Positions 42,356 through 50,991 of a stretch of DNA of 57,933 nucleotides are shown piece by piece. A program made the translations under genes and the position numbers. The notes below the pieces were generated by a model that did not search any database, was not told the origin of the DNA, and saw only the letters and a list, made by a program, of their open reading frames with translations. This DNA comes from a virus: the IMG/VR virus record IMGVR_UViG_3300029922_000078, positions 1 to 57,933 of that record, one strand, 5' to 3'. The stretch's first letter is position 1. Every line of letters starts with the position of its first letter.

Positions 42356-43750
42356 ATGGCCAATGTGCCTCCTCTGTCCCTCAGCGACATCGTGGACATT
42401 TCCGTTACGGTGGCGCCATCGGCCGTGACGGCCAACAGTTTTAACCAGGGTATCATCATCGGCCCTAGCACCGTCATTCCTTCTTACGGTGCCAACCCAC
42501 GCCTGCGTCAGTACGGTGCAGGGGCTACCGCCGCTTTGAACGGCATGTTAGCTGACGGTTATACGTTGGCTAGCCCGGAGTACATTGCCGTGCAGATTTA
42601 CTTCAGTCAGACACCTGCGTCTTCATACGCGTGGGTCGGTTGCCAGGATCTCACCGCGTTGCAGACTATCACTATCAATGCGGCCGGCACGGGCTGGGCC
42701 GTGGGTGATACATTCAGTGTAGTCGCTTCTGGAGGTAGCCATGGCGTGGGCACTATTCTCGCCGCAACGGGCGGTGTACCCAGTTCTATCGGAGTCGCCA
42801 TTCAAGGCACCGGCTACGCGGTTGAGGCAGCCACCACGACTGCCATAGTGCCCTCCGTCGGCGCTGGCCTGACCGTTCATATCACGGCAGTGGGTGAGAC
42901 GCTCCTACAGGCCTCTGAGGCATGCCGCGCGGCTAATTCGACGTGGTATGGATTGATGGTCTGCGGTCCGACAGACGCTGACAATTTGGCCATCAGTACC
43001 TGGGCCGATCCATTGTGGGCTACCACGCGCTACTATCCGTGGTCTAGTACGGCTGCAATTCCGGCTGGCACAGCCGGAAACCTAGCCTTAGAGTTGCAGA
43101 CGCTGAAGCTGCGCGTGATCGGAACTTATGCCACCACGCAAAGCGGTTTGTACCCTAACAACATCTACGCGGCCGCAGCTGCCATGGGTGTTGAAATGGG
43201 TTTGAACACCGGGCTGGCTAATAGTTTCTTTACCATTGCACACAAGCAGCTAGCCGGCATTGCACCTGAGCCGCTTAGCCAGACACAGTACAACACCATC
43301 ATCGCGGCGGGCTTCAACGCTTGTTGCAACTTCGCACCTTATCAGTTGTATGAACCTGGTTTCATGTCCAACGGTGCACCTAGTTATCTGTGGCTGAACC
43401 TCGCCATGTTGGTGGCCAATCTGCAAATCAATGAGCTGAATGTGCTACAGAGCACCGTGGCTGTGCCGCAGACCAACGCAGGCGAGCACTTACTGATTCA
43501 AGCTGCTAACTCGGCTTGCGACACTATGGTGAGTATCGGTTTCCTGTCCGGCGCTGTGTGGGAAGGTGCGCCGGTGTTAAATCTGACTACCGGGCAGGCC
43601 TTGCCATCCGGCTACTTGAATCAAGCCGCACCCTACGCGCAGCAGTCAGCTGGTGACCGAGCTGCTGGCAAGGCGATGCCGATCTATTGCGCGGTGACGA
43701 CGGCGGGCGCAGTTCAGAGTCTGCTCGTCGGCGTGTATACGCAGCTCTAA
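42356..43750 (+). CDS. Tail sheath protein (DUF3383-type)
   Basis: The protein has 464 residues. The start LSLSDIVDISVTVAPSAVTANSFNQGIIIGPS and the order of the C-terminal half (YPNNIYAAAAAMGVEMGLN, FFTIAHKQLAGIAPEPLSQTQYNTIIAAGFNACCNFA, LMLVANLQINELNVLQS type) are those of DUF3383 sheath proteins. A beta-rich insert of about 80 residues (95-175, GTGWAVGDTFSVVASGG) is a decoration domain. The contractile sheath drives the tube through the envelope. A 100-bp gap follows, with an inverted repeat TCGGGGA/TCCCCGA (43763-43769/43812-43818). Confidence 0.85.
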   Translation: MANVPPLSLSDIVDISVTVAPSAVTANSFNQGIIIGPSTVIPSYGANPRLRQYGAGATAALNGMLADGYTLASPEYIAVQIYFSQTPASSYAWVGCQDLTALQTITINAAGTGWAVGDTFSVVASGGSHGVGTILAATGGVPSSIGVAIQGTGYAVEAATTTAIVPSVGAGLTVHITAVGETLLQASEACRAANSTWYGLMVCGPTDADNLAISTWADPLWATTRYYPWSSTAAIPAGTAGNLALELQTLKLRVIGTYATTQSGLYPNNIYAAAAAMGVEMGLNTGLANSFFTIAHKQLAGIAPEPLSQTQYNTIIAAGFNACCNFAPYQLYEPGFMSNGAPSYLWLNLAMLVANLQINELNVLQSTVAVPQTNAGEHLLIQAANSACDTMVSIGFLSGAVWEGAPVLNLTTGQALPSGYLNQAAPYAQQSAGDRAAGKAMPIYCAVTTAGAVQSLLVGVYTQL

Positions 43751-43846
43751 AGAGCTCAACATTCGGGGATAGGGTCTCGAGCCTGACAAGTGCGGCATCA
43801 CTCACCGTGCTTCCCCGATTAACTTTGAGTGCACAGGGAGTGGCTT

Positions 43847-44848
43847 ATGTGCGAAGCAGTTTGTGACAAGCACTTAATTTCTGAGTGCACTGTTTGCGAA
43901 GCTAAATTGCTAGAGGCAGTGAAGGGCCGGCTAGACTTAGCTACTGAACCTTGGGGATGTATCTACAAGTTAACAAGCATCAAGAAGCCGAAGAAGTGCT
44001 ACGTCGGAAAAGATAAGAGTGGCGACCCTGCGCGTCATAGATGGAAGGGCCACCTTGCTGACGCGTTTGCCGAGAAGGATCGCAGGCCGCTGTACAGCGC
44101 GCTTAGAAAGGCCGACCGAGAATCGGGCGGTCTTACCGTAGGCTTTACCGCTGAAGTAATTTGGCGTGGCCCAAGATCACTTCTGAACGAGAAAGAAATT
44201 TATTACATCAAGAAGTGCCGTGCATTCATTGATGAAGGTGGCTATAACTTGACGCGCGGCGGTGACGGGCTGAGCCTCGGATTTAAGCACTCTGAGCAAG
44301 CTAAGAGAAACATGAGCGCAGCGCAAATTAACAATTATGCGAAGCCAGGCAGACTGGAGCGCCAAAGTACTGCGATGCTACGGTGCTACGAAGATTTAGC
44401 GGAGCATGAAAAGAAGAGCGTGGCACAGTTGCGTAGCTATGCTGAGCACCCTGAACGACGCGCACAGCAGAGTGCCATATTACGACTTCGGTATGAAGAC
44501 CCCGACGAACGCGCAAAATCTGGCAGAGCACACCAAGCATACTGGGCCAAGCCAGAGTCGCACGAAAAGGCGTGCATCGCCGTGCAGCTTCGCTATGCAG
44601 ATCCGGCGGAACGCGAGAAGCAACGCATCGGTACTACGCACCGATATGAGGACCCAGTAGAACGCGAAAAGACACGCAGCATAACGGTGCTGCGATACGA
44701 AAACCCAGCAGAGCGCGCAAAGACGGGCGCAACATCGAAGCGTGCCTGGGATCGTAAAACACCCGAAGAACGCGCAGCATTCGGAGCGGCCGTAAGTCGC
44801 GGGCGCAAAGGAATAACATCTAACAACTCAACGAAGACAAAGAGGTGA
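43847..44848 (+). CDS. GIY-YIG homing endonuclease
   Basis: I chose ATG 43847, with CAGGGAG upstream. The protein has 333 residues. Residues of about 35-70 (GCIYKLTSIKKPKKCYVGKDKSG) are the GIY-YIG core in IY/YVG form, followed by RHRWKGHL with the catalytic Arg. EVIWRGPRSLLNEKEIYYIKKCRAF carries the Glu. GFKHSEQAKRNMSAAQ is a NUMOD3-like DNA-binding motif. Then come about eight units of 15-20 residues (RYEDPAEREK pattern), probably helices for DNA binding. It is a free-standing mobile gene between sheath and tube genes. Confidence 0.85.
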   Translation: MCEAVCDKHLISECTVCEAKLLEAVKGRLDLATEPWGCIYKLTSIKKPKKCYVGKDKSGDPARHRWKGHLADAFAEKDRRPLYSALRKADRESGGLTVGFTAEVIWRGPRSLLNEKEIYYIKKCRAFIDEGGYNLTRGGDGLSLGFKHSEQAKRNMSAAQINNYAKPGRLERQSTAMLRCYEDLAEHEKKSVAQLRSYAEHPERRAQQSAILRLRYEDPDERAKSGRAHQAYWAKPESHEKACIAVQLRYADPAEREKQRIGTTHRYEDPVEREKTRSITVLRYENPAERAKTGATSKRAWDRKTPEERAAFGAAVSRGRKGITSNNSTKTKR

Positions 44849-44852
44849 TTAC

Positions 44853-45308
44853 GTGGGCGTCGGCGCAACTTACAGTTTCAAAGCATTAGTCGGAGTTTTA
44901 GTAAATTCGGTCTTTGGCGTCAGCATTCCGCTCACCGGCGGCAATGTTGGCTTTGGCCAGATGACTGTTACCATGACGACGGAGCGCACCGCGCACGATG
45001 TTGCGGCGGACGGTACAGTGCTTATTTCGTACATTGCCGGCGACAACGGCGACATCGCGATCGAAGTCCAGGAGTCGTCCGTCCTGCACTCGGCGTTGCT
45101 CAGCCTCTACAATCAGGCCATCACGGCAGCTAACAACGACGATGTTAGTGGTTGGGCCGCAACTACTATCAGCTTCCGCATGCTTACGGACGGCACCAGC
45201 CATGTTCTGAGCGGTGTAAGCTTTGGAAAAATTCCTGACAAACCTTATCAAGCGTCTGGGCAGAAAATCACTTGGCGCATGATGGCGGCCAATATCGTTA
45301 ACCAGTAG
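44853..45308 (+). CDS. Tail tube protein (DUF3277-type)
   Basis: GTG 44853 follows the endonuclease by four bases. The protein has 151 residues. TYSFKALVGVLVNSVFGVSIPLTGGNVGFGQMTVTMTTERTAHDVAADG and SGWAATTISFRMLTDGTSHVLSGVSFGKIPDKPY are typical of DUF3277 tube proteins that pair with DUF3383 sheaths. It forms the rigid inner tube. Confidence 0.8.
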   Translation: MGVGATYSFKALVGVLVNSVFGVSIPLTGGNVGFGQMTVTMTTERTAHDVAADGTVLISYIAGDNGDIAIEVQESSVLHSALLSLYNQAITAANNDDVSGWAATTISFRMLTDGTSHVLSGVSFGKIPDKPYQASGQKITWRMMAANIVNQ

Positions 45309-45333
45309 ATACCTATCCTGCAAGGAGGACATG

Positions 45334-45777
45334 ATGCACGAAGCTACAATCGTAGTACCAGTTGACGGCGTAAACTATCAGATACGCCGAATGACGCCCG
45401 CCGTAGGAAGTTACATTTGGCAGCGCCTTATGGCCGCCGTGTACAAGGCGAGCGAAGGGCGAAAGGACGAAGTATCTGCGGAGCCTGTAGCAGAGGTTCC
45501 GCAGCCCAGCAACGCAGATCGCCTGCGCGCCATGTGTGGCGTGGCCTTCATGTATCTAGACTTCGACGACTTTGAGTTCGTGCAGAAGAACTGCATGCGC
45601 ACGGTGTCGCGCGAAGAACCTGGCATGGGGTACATTCCAGTAGTGGCGGACAGCGGGCAGTGGGCCGCCAAGGACTTGGAAACAAATCCTTTTACGATCA
45701 CACGCCTGATGGTGGAGGTCTTGGTCGTGAACCTCGCGAGTTTTTTGGAATCCGGCGCGGCTCTGACAGCGAAGTAG
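45334..45777 (+). CDS. Tail assembly chaperone (short form, myophage)
   Basis: Starts at ATG 45331 or 45334 both follow AAGGAGG; 45334 has the better spacing. The protein has 147 residues. It begins EATIVVPVDGVNYQIRRMTPAVGSYIWQRLMA, a typical chaperone start, and ends shortly after a T run. The frame overlaps the -1 frame extension, and the slippery heptamer TTTTTTG lies 30 bases before its stop. It helps the tape measure to fold before tube growth. Confidence 0.75.
   Translation: MHEATIVVPVDGVNYQIRRMTPAVGSYIWQRLMAAVYKASEGRKDEVSAEPVAEVPQPSNADRLRAMCGVAFMYLDFDDFEFVQKNCMRTVSREEPGMGYIPVVADSGQWAAKDLETNPFTITRLMVEVLVVNLASFLESGAALTAK
45741..45747 (+). other. Candidate -1 frameshift site TTTTTTG
   Basis: In frame it reads agT TTT TTG, a canonical X XXY YYZ site. 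After a -1 slip the product continues as FFGIRRGSDSEVEWNP to the stop at 45974. No ribosome site and start are seen for the downstream frame, which favours frameshifting. Confidence 0.75.
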
Positions 45778-45974
45778 AGTGGAACCCCGCGCCATTTCCA
45801 ACCATCGACGCATTGGTGTGGGCGCCAGTAGCAGCAAGCCTCTGGCGCCAGCACGAGATTAGCGATGGAACTTACGACGTTCAGGATTTGCTTGACGTTC
45901 TAGAGTTCTTGGATGTCAAGACCGAGAACGAACGACGCTACCGTGAGTGGCGAGAAGGGCAGGCGGCTCAGTGA
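45744..45974 (+). CDS. Tail chaperone extension made by -1 frameshift (myophage)
   Basis: This -1 frame is open from about 45660 and encodes WNPAPFPTIDALVWAPVAASLWRQHEISDGTYDVQDLLDVLEFLDVK, then a charged tail. It has no good start of its own and overlaps the tape measure start (GTG 45971). The same arrangement of two overlapping chaperone frames before the tape measure is a general feature of long-tailed phages. Confidence 0.7.
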   Translation, partial: FGIRRGSDSEVEWNPAPFPTIDALVWAPVAASLWRQHEISDGTYDVQDLLDVLEFLDVKTENERRYREWREGQAAQ

Positions 45975-47590
45975 ACGTACTCGACGAGTATATGATTCGG
46001 CTAGGAACCTCGGTGGACGCCGCAGGCCTTTCGCGCTTTCACAACGCGTTGCACGAGGCTCGTCAAGCCGTCGACTCTAACATGCAGTCGATGGCCGGGG
46101 CGATGCTGAAGACTTCGACGGAGTTGGTCAGCGGCTTTGCGGCAATCGGCGGTGCGGCAGTTGGTTTGGCTGACAAGGTGGCGATGGCTGATCAGAACTA
46201 CCGCCTCTTCGCGTTAAGGCTATATATGTCAAAAGACGCAGCCCGCAGTCTCAAGGTCACCATGGACGCACTCGGCGAGCCGATGGAAAACCTGATGTGG
46301 GACCCCGAGCTGCGAGAGCGGTCCAAACAGCTTATCGCCGATCAGAAGGCCATGGCCACCGACATGGACTTTGATGCACAGATGCGTAAGATTCGCGATG
46401 TGCGGTTCGAGTTCACGCGCATGGAGGTCGAGGTCAAATACCTCGGCATGCACGTTGTAACTGACTTTATGAAGGCCCTGGGAATGGGCCCTGATGATTT
46501 GCTGAAGAAGCTGCGTCAGGTAAATGACTGGATCATCAAGCACATGCCTGAAATCTCGGCGACAATCGTCAAATACTTCAAGCCAATCTGGAAAGACATC
46601 GTCACCATCATGAAGGACGTAGGCCATGTCTTTCAAGACTTTGCCACGATATTTGATAACGTGGTGGCAATGCTTTCTGGCGACAAGACCCTGCGAGGTG
46701 TGGCTACTTTCGATAAGTTTGCGCATTCAGTGTCGATTATTGTCGACTGGCTGGCTAAGGTCACAGACTTCTTGGTACAAATCACCGGGCTACTGTCTGG
46801 TGCACTTGTAGGCGGCACCGTCGGCGGATTGCTAGGCTCCATCGTCGGCGGCATCGCAGGCATCCCCGGCGGTCCTGCTGGCATCGCGGCGGGCATCGCG
46901 GCGGGCGGGGCTACTGGAACCGCCATCGGTGCTGGCGCAGGCGCTGTGACGGGCGGTACATTCGACATCTACCGGCACTATGCACTAGATCAAGTTGGAG
47001 GCGCTGGTCTTACTGGCACTCCACACATGACTCACGTACCTGGTGTGGCGGACCAATCGTGGCGTACTCTAGCAGGTGCTACGGGTGGCGCGGTTAGTCC
47101 TGAGTTATTGTCAGCTCTGGCACGGTCGGAATCCGGATCGCTCGGCATGTCGGCCGTTAGTTCGAGGGGCGCAGTCGGTTACATGCAGCTTATGCCTGGC
47201 ACAGCCGCGCAGTATGGCGTTGATCCATACAACCCGGTAGATAACTTGCGCGGCGGTACTGCTTACATGCGCGACCTGATGAAGCGGTACAGCGGCAATG
47301 AAGCTTTAGCCCTTGGGGCCTACAACGCCGGTCCAGGTCGGATGGACGCCGTGCTAGCTGGCAAGGCTACACTGCCTGAAGAAACCAGGAACTACATCGC
47401 CTCGACACTCGCTCGTGAAGGCAAGTCTGGCAGTGTCCAGATAGGTTCCGTTACCATTCAAATAACTCAGAAGCCGGGTGAGAGTCAGCAGGAGTTGGCC
47501 ACTCGTACGGCTACCGCACTGCGTGATGTCGCGGGAAAGCAGACGCAGCGTAACTTGGCCGAGTTCAACGCCGTTAGCTGGAGTTACTAA
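45971..47590 (+). CDS. Tape measure protein with lytic transglycosylase domain
   Basis: GTG 45971 overlaps the previous stop. The protein has 539 residues, short for a tape measure and so for a short tail. Helical N-terminal half (about 1-260), then Gly/Ala-rich membrane segments (about 270-330, GGLLGSIVGGIAGIPGGPAGIAAG type). Residues of about 375-470 form a lytic transglycosylase domain: SALARSESGSLGMSAVS with the catalytic Glu, GAVGYMQLMPGTAAQYG, YNPVDNLRGGTAYMRDLMKRY and ALGAYNAGPGRMDAV. It would cut peptidoglycan during DNA injection. Confidence 0.85.
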   Translation: MNVLDEYMIRLGTSVDAAGLSRFHNALHEARQAVDSNMQSMAGAMLKTSTELVSGFAAIGGAAVGLADKVAMADQNYRLFALRLYMSKDAARSLKVTMDALGEPMENLMWDPELRERSKQLIADQKAMATDMDFDAQMRKIRDVRFEFTRMEVEVKYLGMHVVTDFMKALGMGPDDLLKKLRQVNDWIIKHMPEISATIVKYFKPIWKDIVTIMKDVGHVFQDFATIFDNVVAMLSGDKTLRGVATFDKFAHSVSIIVDWLAKVTDFLVQITGLLSGALVGGTVGGLLGSIVGGIAGIPGGPAGIAAGIAAGGATGTAIGAGAGAVTGGTFDIYRHYALDQVGGAGLTGTPHMTHVPGVADQSWRTLAGATGGAVSPELLSALARSESGSLGMSAVSSRGAVGYMQLMPGTAAQYGVDPYNPVDNLRGGTAYMRDLMKRYSGNEALALGAYNAGPGRMDAVLAGKATLPEETRNYIASTLAREGKSGSVQIGSVTIQITQKPGESQQELATRTATALRDVAGKQTQRNLAEFNAVSWSY

Positions 47591-48432
47591 TGACGGTCAT
47601 TGCAGCTACACAGACTTACGGAGCCTACCGTCCACCGCAATGGACCGGCCCGGCCATGGTGTCCATCACTGTTGTGCCGCAGACGCGGTCTAGCACTACC
47701 ACGACCGACGCTGCAGGCAATGTCAGTGTCGTCATCAATGCCACGGCAACAACGACCTACGTCTTCGACGCCGTGTTGGGACTGGACCACGACCAGCGGC
47801 TGGAGAAGACTCACCACCCGGTACAGACCGGAGCGGACATCTCTAGTCACGCATACTTGATGCCGGCTCGGCTCACGTTAGAAGTCGGCATGTCAGATGT
47901 GATGGACAGCTACGCACACAGCGCCGTCAACTCTGTTGCGACAGGGTCTAGTATCATCACTCCATGGGTGGGCCGCGCATCTAAGAGCGTGTCAGCTTAT
48001 CAAACCATACTCGGTCTTCAACAGTCGCGCCAACCACTGACCGTGACGACTAGATTACGTACTTATACTAACATGGTTATCTTGGCAGTATCGCCGCGTG
48101 AGGATTCCAGGACCATCGCTGGGCTGCGCATGCGGGTAGAGTTCGAGCAGATCTTCACAGCGTCTACCACAACCGCGCCGGTCAGCGCGCGCAGTAACGA
48201 CACAAGCACTACCGGGCTGGGCACCGTCAGCCCGTCGCCAGTTCCTACGGTTACACAGCAGCAATTCCAGCAGCCACAAGCCGCTCCCAGTACGCCGTAT
48301 ACTGTGTCTACTCCTGAGTCAGTGTTAGCGCCCTGGAGCACACCGGACAGCTTAACTGGCATCGGCGGCGTAACAGATATACCTGGCGCTGGCAGCTACT
48401 CTAGCGTGGCAGGCCAGCGAGGATTAAAATGA
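47590..48432 (+). CDS. Dit-like baseplate protein
   Basis: ATG 47590 overlaps the previous stop (TAATG). The protein has 280 residues. YVFDAVLGLDHDQRLEKTHHPVQTGADISSHAYLMPARLTLEVGMSDVMDSY and PLTVTTRLRTYTNMVILAVSPREDSRTIAGLRMRVEFEQIF are typical of the Dit-like N-terminal domain of contractile-tail baseplates. The C-terminal 80 residues are Ser/Thr/Pro/Gln-rich and disordered. It links tube and baseplate hub. Confidence 0.75.
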   Translation: MTVIAATQTYGAYRPPQWTGPAMVSITVVPQTRSSTTTTDAAGNVSVVINATATTTYVFDAVLGLDHDQRLEKTHHPVQTGADISSHAYLMPARLTLEVGMSDVMDSYAHSAVNSVATGSSIITPWVGRASKSVSAYQTILGLQQSRQPLTVTTRLRTYTNMVILAVSPREDSRTIAGLRMRVEFEQIFTASTTTAPVSARSNDTSTTGLGTVSPSPVPTVTQQQFQQPQAAPSTPYTVSTPESVLAPWSTPDSLTGIGGVTDIPGAGSYSSVAGQRGLK

Positions 48433-48764
48433 GTTCACAGATAGTGTCACTTGTAACTGCACCTAACCAGACCTTTGCTGTAGAATTGACCGTCAACGGG
48501 CAGGCATTGACCTTGGTGCTTGGACTGAGTTATTCAGCCATGGCCGGTTACTGGCAGTTGTCAGTAACCGATACAAGCGGCAATCTTCTAGTGGCCTCGG
48601 TGCCGCTAGTAACAGGGCGCTACCCGGCGGCAAACATACTGGCACAGTACCAGTATCTGCAGATCGGAAGTGCTTACTTGCTGAATACTGGAAACGCACC
48701 CACTGATTATCCAGGCACCAGTGATCTTGGGCAGTTCAGTTTGCTGTGGGGTGATAATGTCTAA
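48429..48764 (+). CDS. Baseplate plug-type protein (DUF6983-like)
   Basis: ATG 48429 overlaps the previous stop. The protein has 111 residues and is beta-rich (VELTVNGQALTLVLGLSYSAMAGYWQLSVTDTSGNLLVASVPLVTG). It has the usual length and place of the small plug protein between Dit-like and hub genes. Its stop overlaps the start of the hub gene by eight bases. Confidence 0.7.
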   Translation: MSSQIVSLVTAPNQTFAVELTVNGQALTLVLGLSYSAMAGYWQLSVTDTSGNLLVASVPLVTGRYPAANILAQYQYLQIGSAYLLNTGNAPTDYPGTSDLGQFSLLWGDNV

Positions 48765-49794
48765 TGCTGTCAGCAACATCCCACTGTGGGGTCAGGCATG
48801 GAAGCTGGTAGTCACCTATGCTACGAATGGCGGCGCAGCTGAGACCCTTACACTCGGGTCTGAGTCTTGGATTTCAGATTCTCTACGCATAACGTTCGAA
48901 GTTGTGCAGTCCATGAACTCTTCGCCGATCTGGTACGCCGACATTTCCATTTACAACATGGATGCTGAGGTAGCGCAGAACATTTCTTACAACGCTACCT
49001 GGGCAACGCTGTACGCAGGTTTTCAAAGCACGTCCAGCCCTAATTACATGGGGCGTATCTGGGATGGCCCAGTGTTCCAAGTAATCTATACACGCGAGAA
49101 TGTAGTAGATCAGAAGATCACGTTGCACTGCGTCGCGCTACTGACACCTGATGACAGTAACCTAGTTAATTTCCCCATGGGAGCTGGTAGTAGTCAGCAG
49201 CAGCTTGTCAACCGCATGATTGCAGAGAATAACACGCCGGTTCAGCTGGGCACCGTCGCCACGCAGCGTATGACTGCCACACAATATCCACGCGGCAATA
49301 CATGCTTTGGTAGTGTAAGTAAGTTTCTGTCGCAGCTAGCTGACAGCAACTTTGTTCAGACTTGGAACGACGGTAAGCAGGCCTACATCAGCGAGGTTGC
49401 TAGCGGTTCGCTCACACCCAAGTATATCTACAGCCCGGCCTTTCCACCAGGCGGAGTCGCCAATGCCAACGACCTGCCTGCTGGTACTAACCAGAGCATC
49501 ATCGGTACACCGCAGCAGATACAGCAAGGCGTGGTGTTCAGTGTACTGCTGGACCCAAGACTGAGTGTAAGTCTGCCGCCGTTGGTGGTACAGCTAGTAC
49601 GTACCAACATCGCCTTTTTGGTGCGCACACCGTCAGTCAATGATGAACTTCCAACCGTTGCCAATAGTAACCTCATTTTTTATGTCACGCAGGTTAGACA
49701 TAGCGGCGACACGCGTGGCAATGAGTGGTCGACGGAAGTAACTGGATTCGGCACCGATTATGGGCAAGTGCTGCTCAACATGTTTACGAGGTAG
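48757..49794 (+). CDS. Baseplate hub protein
   Basis: I chose ATG 48757. The protein has 345 residues and is mainly beta, starting PLWGQAWKLVVTYATNGGAAETLTLGSESWISDSLRITFEVVQS, then a hub core (DQKITLHCVALLTPDDSNLVNFPM, QQLVNRMIAENNTPVQLG) and NLIFYVTQVRHSGDTRGNEWSTEVTGFG at the end, the usual finish of gp27-like hubs. It binds the spike protein encoded next. Confidence 0.75.
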   Translation: MSNAVSNIPLWGQAWKLVVTYATNGGAAETLTLGSESWISDSLRITFEVVQSMNSSPIWYADISIYNMDAEVAQNISYNATWATLYAGFQSTSSPNYMGRIWDGPVFQVIYTRENVVDQKITLHCVALLTPDDSNLVNFPMGAGSSQQQLVNRMIAENNTPVQLGTVATQRMTATQYPRGNTCFGSVSKFLSQLADSNFVQTWNDGKQAYISEVASGSLTPKYIYSPAFPPGGVANANDLPAGTNQSIIGTPQQIQQGVVFSVLLDPRLSVSLPPLVVQLVRTNIAFLVRTPSVNDELPTVANSNLIFYVTQVRHSGDTRGNEWSTEVTGFGTDYGQVLLNMFTR

Positions 49795-49800
49795 ACGACC

Positions 49801-50595
49801 GTGTCCTCTAATATGCCAGGCCTAAACCCACTTTACAACCTATCTCCAGAGCAGGTGCTGCGCGCACAGTCAACGCAGTGGCGGCAGATTGTTCGACAGG
49901 CGCTGGATGATACGCGGTGTGCTTCACCAGCTTTTCTTACCGAGAATTTGGACCCAGTGACACAGACGGTCACGGTACAGGTGGCGATTCAAGAACGCGT
50001 GCGCACTAACAAAGGTCCTGCTTGGACCGATCTTCCCATTATCATCAAGGTACCAGTGGTACTGCCTCGTGGCGGCGGATTTAGTCTAACGCTGCCCTTG
50101 AAGAAGGGCGATGAAGGGCTGCTTGTCTTCTGTGATACATGCTTCGACTTCTGGTGGCACAATGGCCAGACCAACAGCCCGGTAGCGTCTGGTAAGACGG
50201 CGCCTAGCGGCACCCAGCGGCAGAACGAGGTACGACGTCACTACATCCACGACTGCGGTTTCATACCGGGCATGTGCAGTCAACCTAACAATCTAAGTGC
50301 GTATTCAACCACCAGCATGCAGTTGCGTAGCGATGATGGTACTACAGTGATCGACGTAGCCGCAGGTTCTGTCACGGTTACAGGCGCTCAGGTAATAGTA
50401 AATGCATCGACAAGCGCTACGGTCATTTCGCCCGCTGTCAGCGTCAAGGCTGCTAGTGGCACTCCGCAATTTCTAGTAACGGCTGACTGGCTGACCTGGT
50501 ACACTACAAACATTCAACCATTTTTAGTAAGTAAAGGTTATGTCGGCCCCGTTATGCCATCTGATTCACATACAACAGTTTTGAAAGGCCAGTGA
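49801..50595 (+). CDS. Membrane-puncturing spike (Gp138 N-terminal domain type)
   Basis: GTG 49801. The protein has 264 residues. The N-terminal part contains the OB-fold region of Gp138-type spikes: LPIIIKVPVVLPRGGGFSLTLPLKKGDEGLLVFCDTCFDFWWHNG. SMQLRSDDGTTVIDVAAGSVTVTGAQVIVNASTSATVISPAVSVKA is a trimeric beta-helix stalk. It forms the tip that pierces the outer membrane, which fits a Gram-negative host. Confidence 0.8.
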   Translation: MSSNMPGLNPLYNLSPEQVLRAQSTQWRQIVRQALDDTRCASPAFLTENLDPVTQTVTVQVAIQERVRTNKGPAWTDLPIIIKVPVVLPRGGGFSLTLPLKKGDEGLLVFCDTCFDFWWHNGQTNSPVASGKTAPSGTQRQNEVRRHYIHDCGFIPGMCSQPNNLSAYSTTSMQLRSDDGTTVIDVAAGSVTVTGAQVIVNASTSATVISPAVSVKAASGTPQFLVTADWLTWYTTNIQPFLVSKGYVGPVMPSDSHTTVLKGQ

Positions 50596-50598
50596 CAA

Positions 50599-50988
50599 AT
50601 GGCGTCAATTTCTTATCTGCCGCTCGATTCTGCTTATGACCCTGTATTCTCTGACGGTGCATCGTTAACTGGAGTGCAGGCTGTGTCACAGGCTATCCTT
50701 ACGCGGTTGAAGCTGTTCTACGGTGAGTGGTGGGAAGACTTGACGCTAGGTTTGCCTGTGTTTCAGCAGATGCTAGGTCAACTAGCGTCTAAACGCGGAA
50801 TGGCCGCGATGCAACTAGCCATCGTGCAGAACATCGAAGGGCTAACTGCCTACGTGACGGCTGTACAAGACGTGCAGGTGAGTTTTATCAGTGGGCGATT
50901 CGCCTTCACGGCCACAGCGCAGACGATATTCGGAACTGTAACAGTAAGTAGTGGGCTACCGGGTGCGGCGGCCAGCTTGGAGACATAG
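50599..50988 (+). CDS. Baseplate wedge protein (gp46/gp25-like)
   Basis: The protein has 129 residues. DSAYDPVFSDGASLTGVQAVSQAILTRLKLFYGEWWEDLTLGLPVFQQMLGQ is the usual start of XkdS/gp46-like wedge proteins. The C-terminal half is beta-type. It starts sheath assembly together with gp47. Four bases separate it from the previous gene. Confidence 0.8.
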   Translation: MASISYLPLDSAYDPVFSDGASLTGVQAVSQAILTRLKLFYGEWWEDLTLGLPVFQQMLGQLASKRGMAAMQLAIVQNIEGLTAYVTAVQDVQVSFISGRFAFTATAQTIFGTVTVSSGLPGAAASLET

Positions 50989-50991
50989 CAC

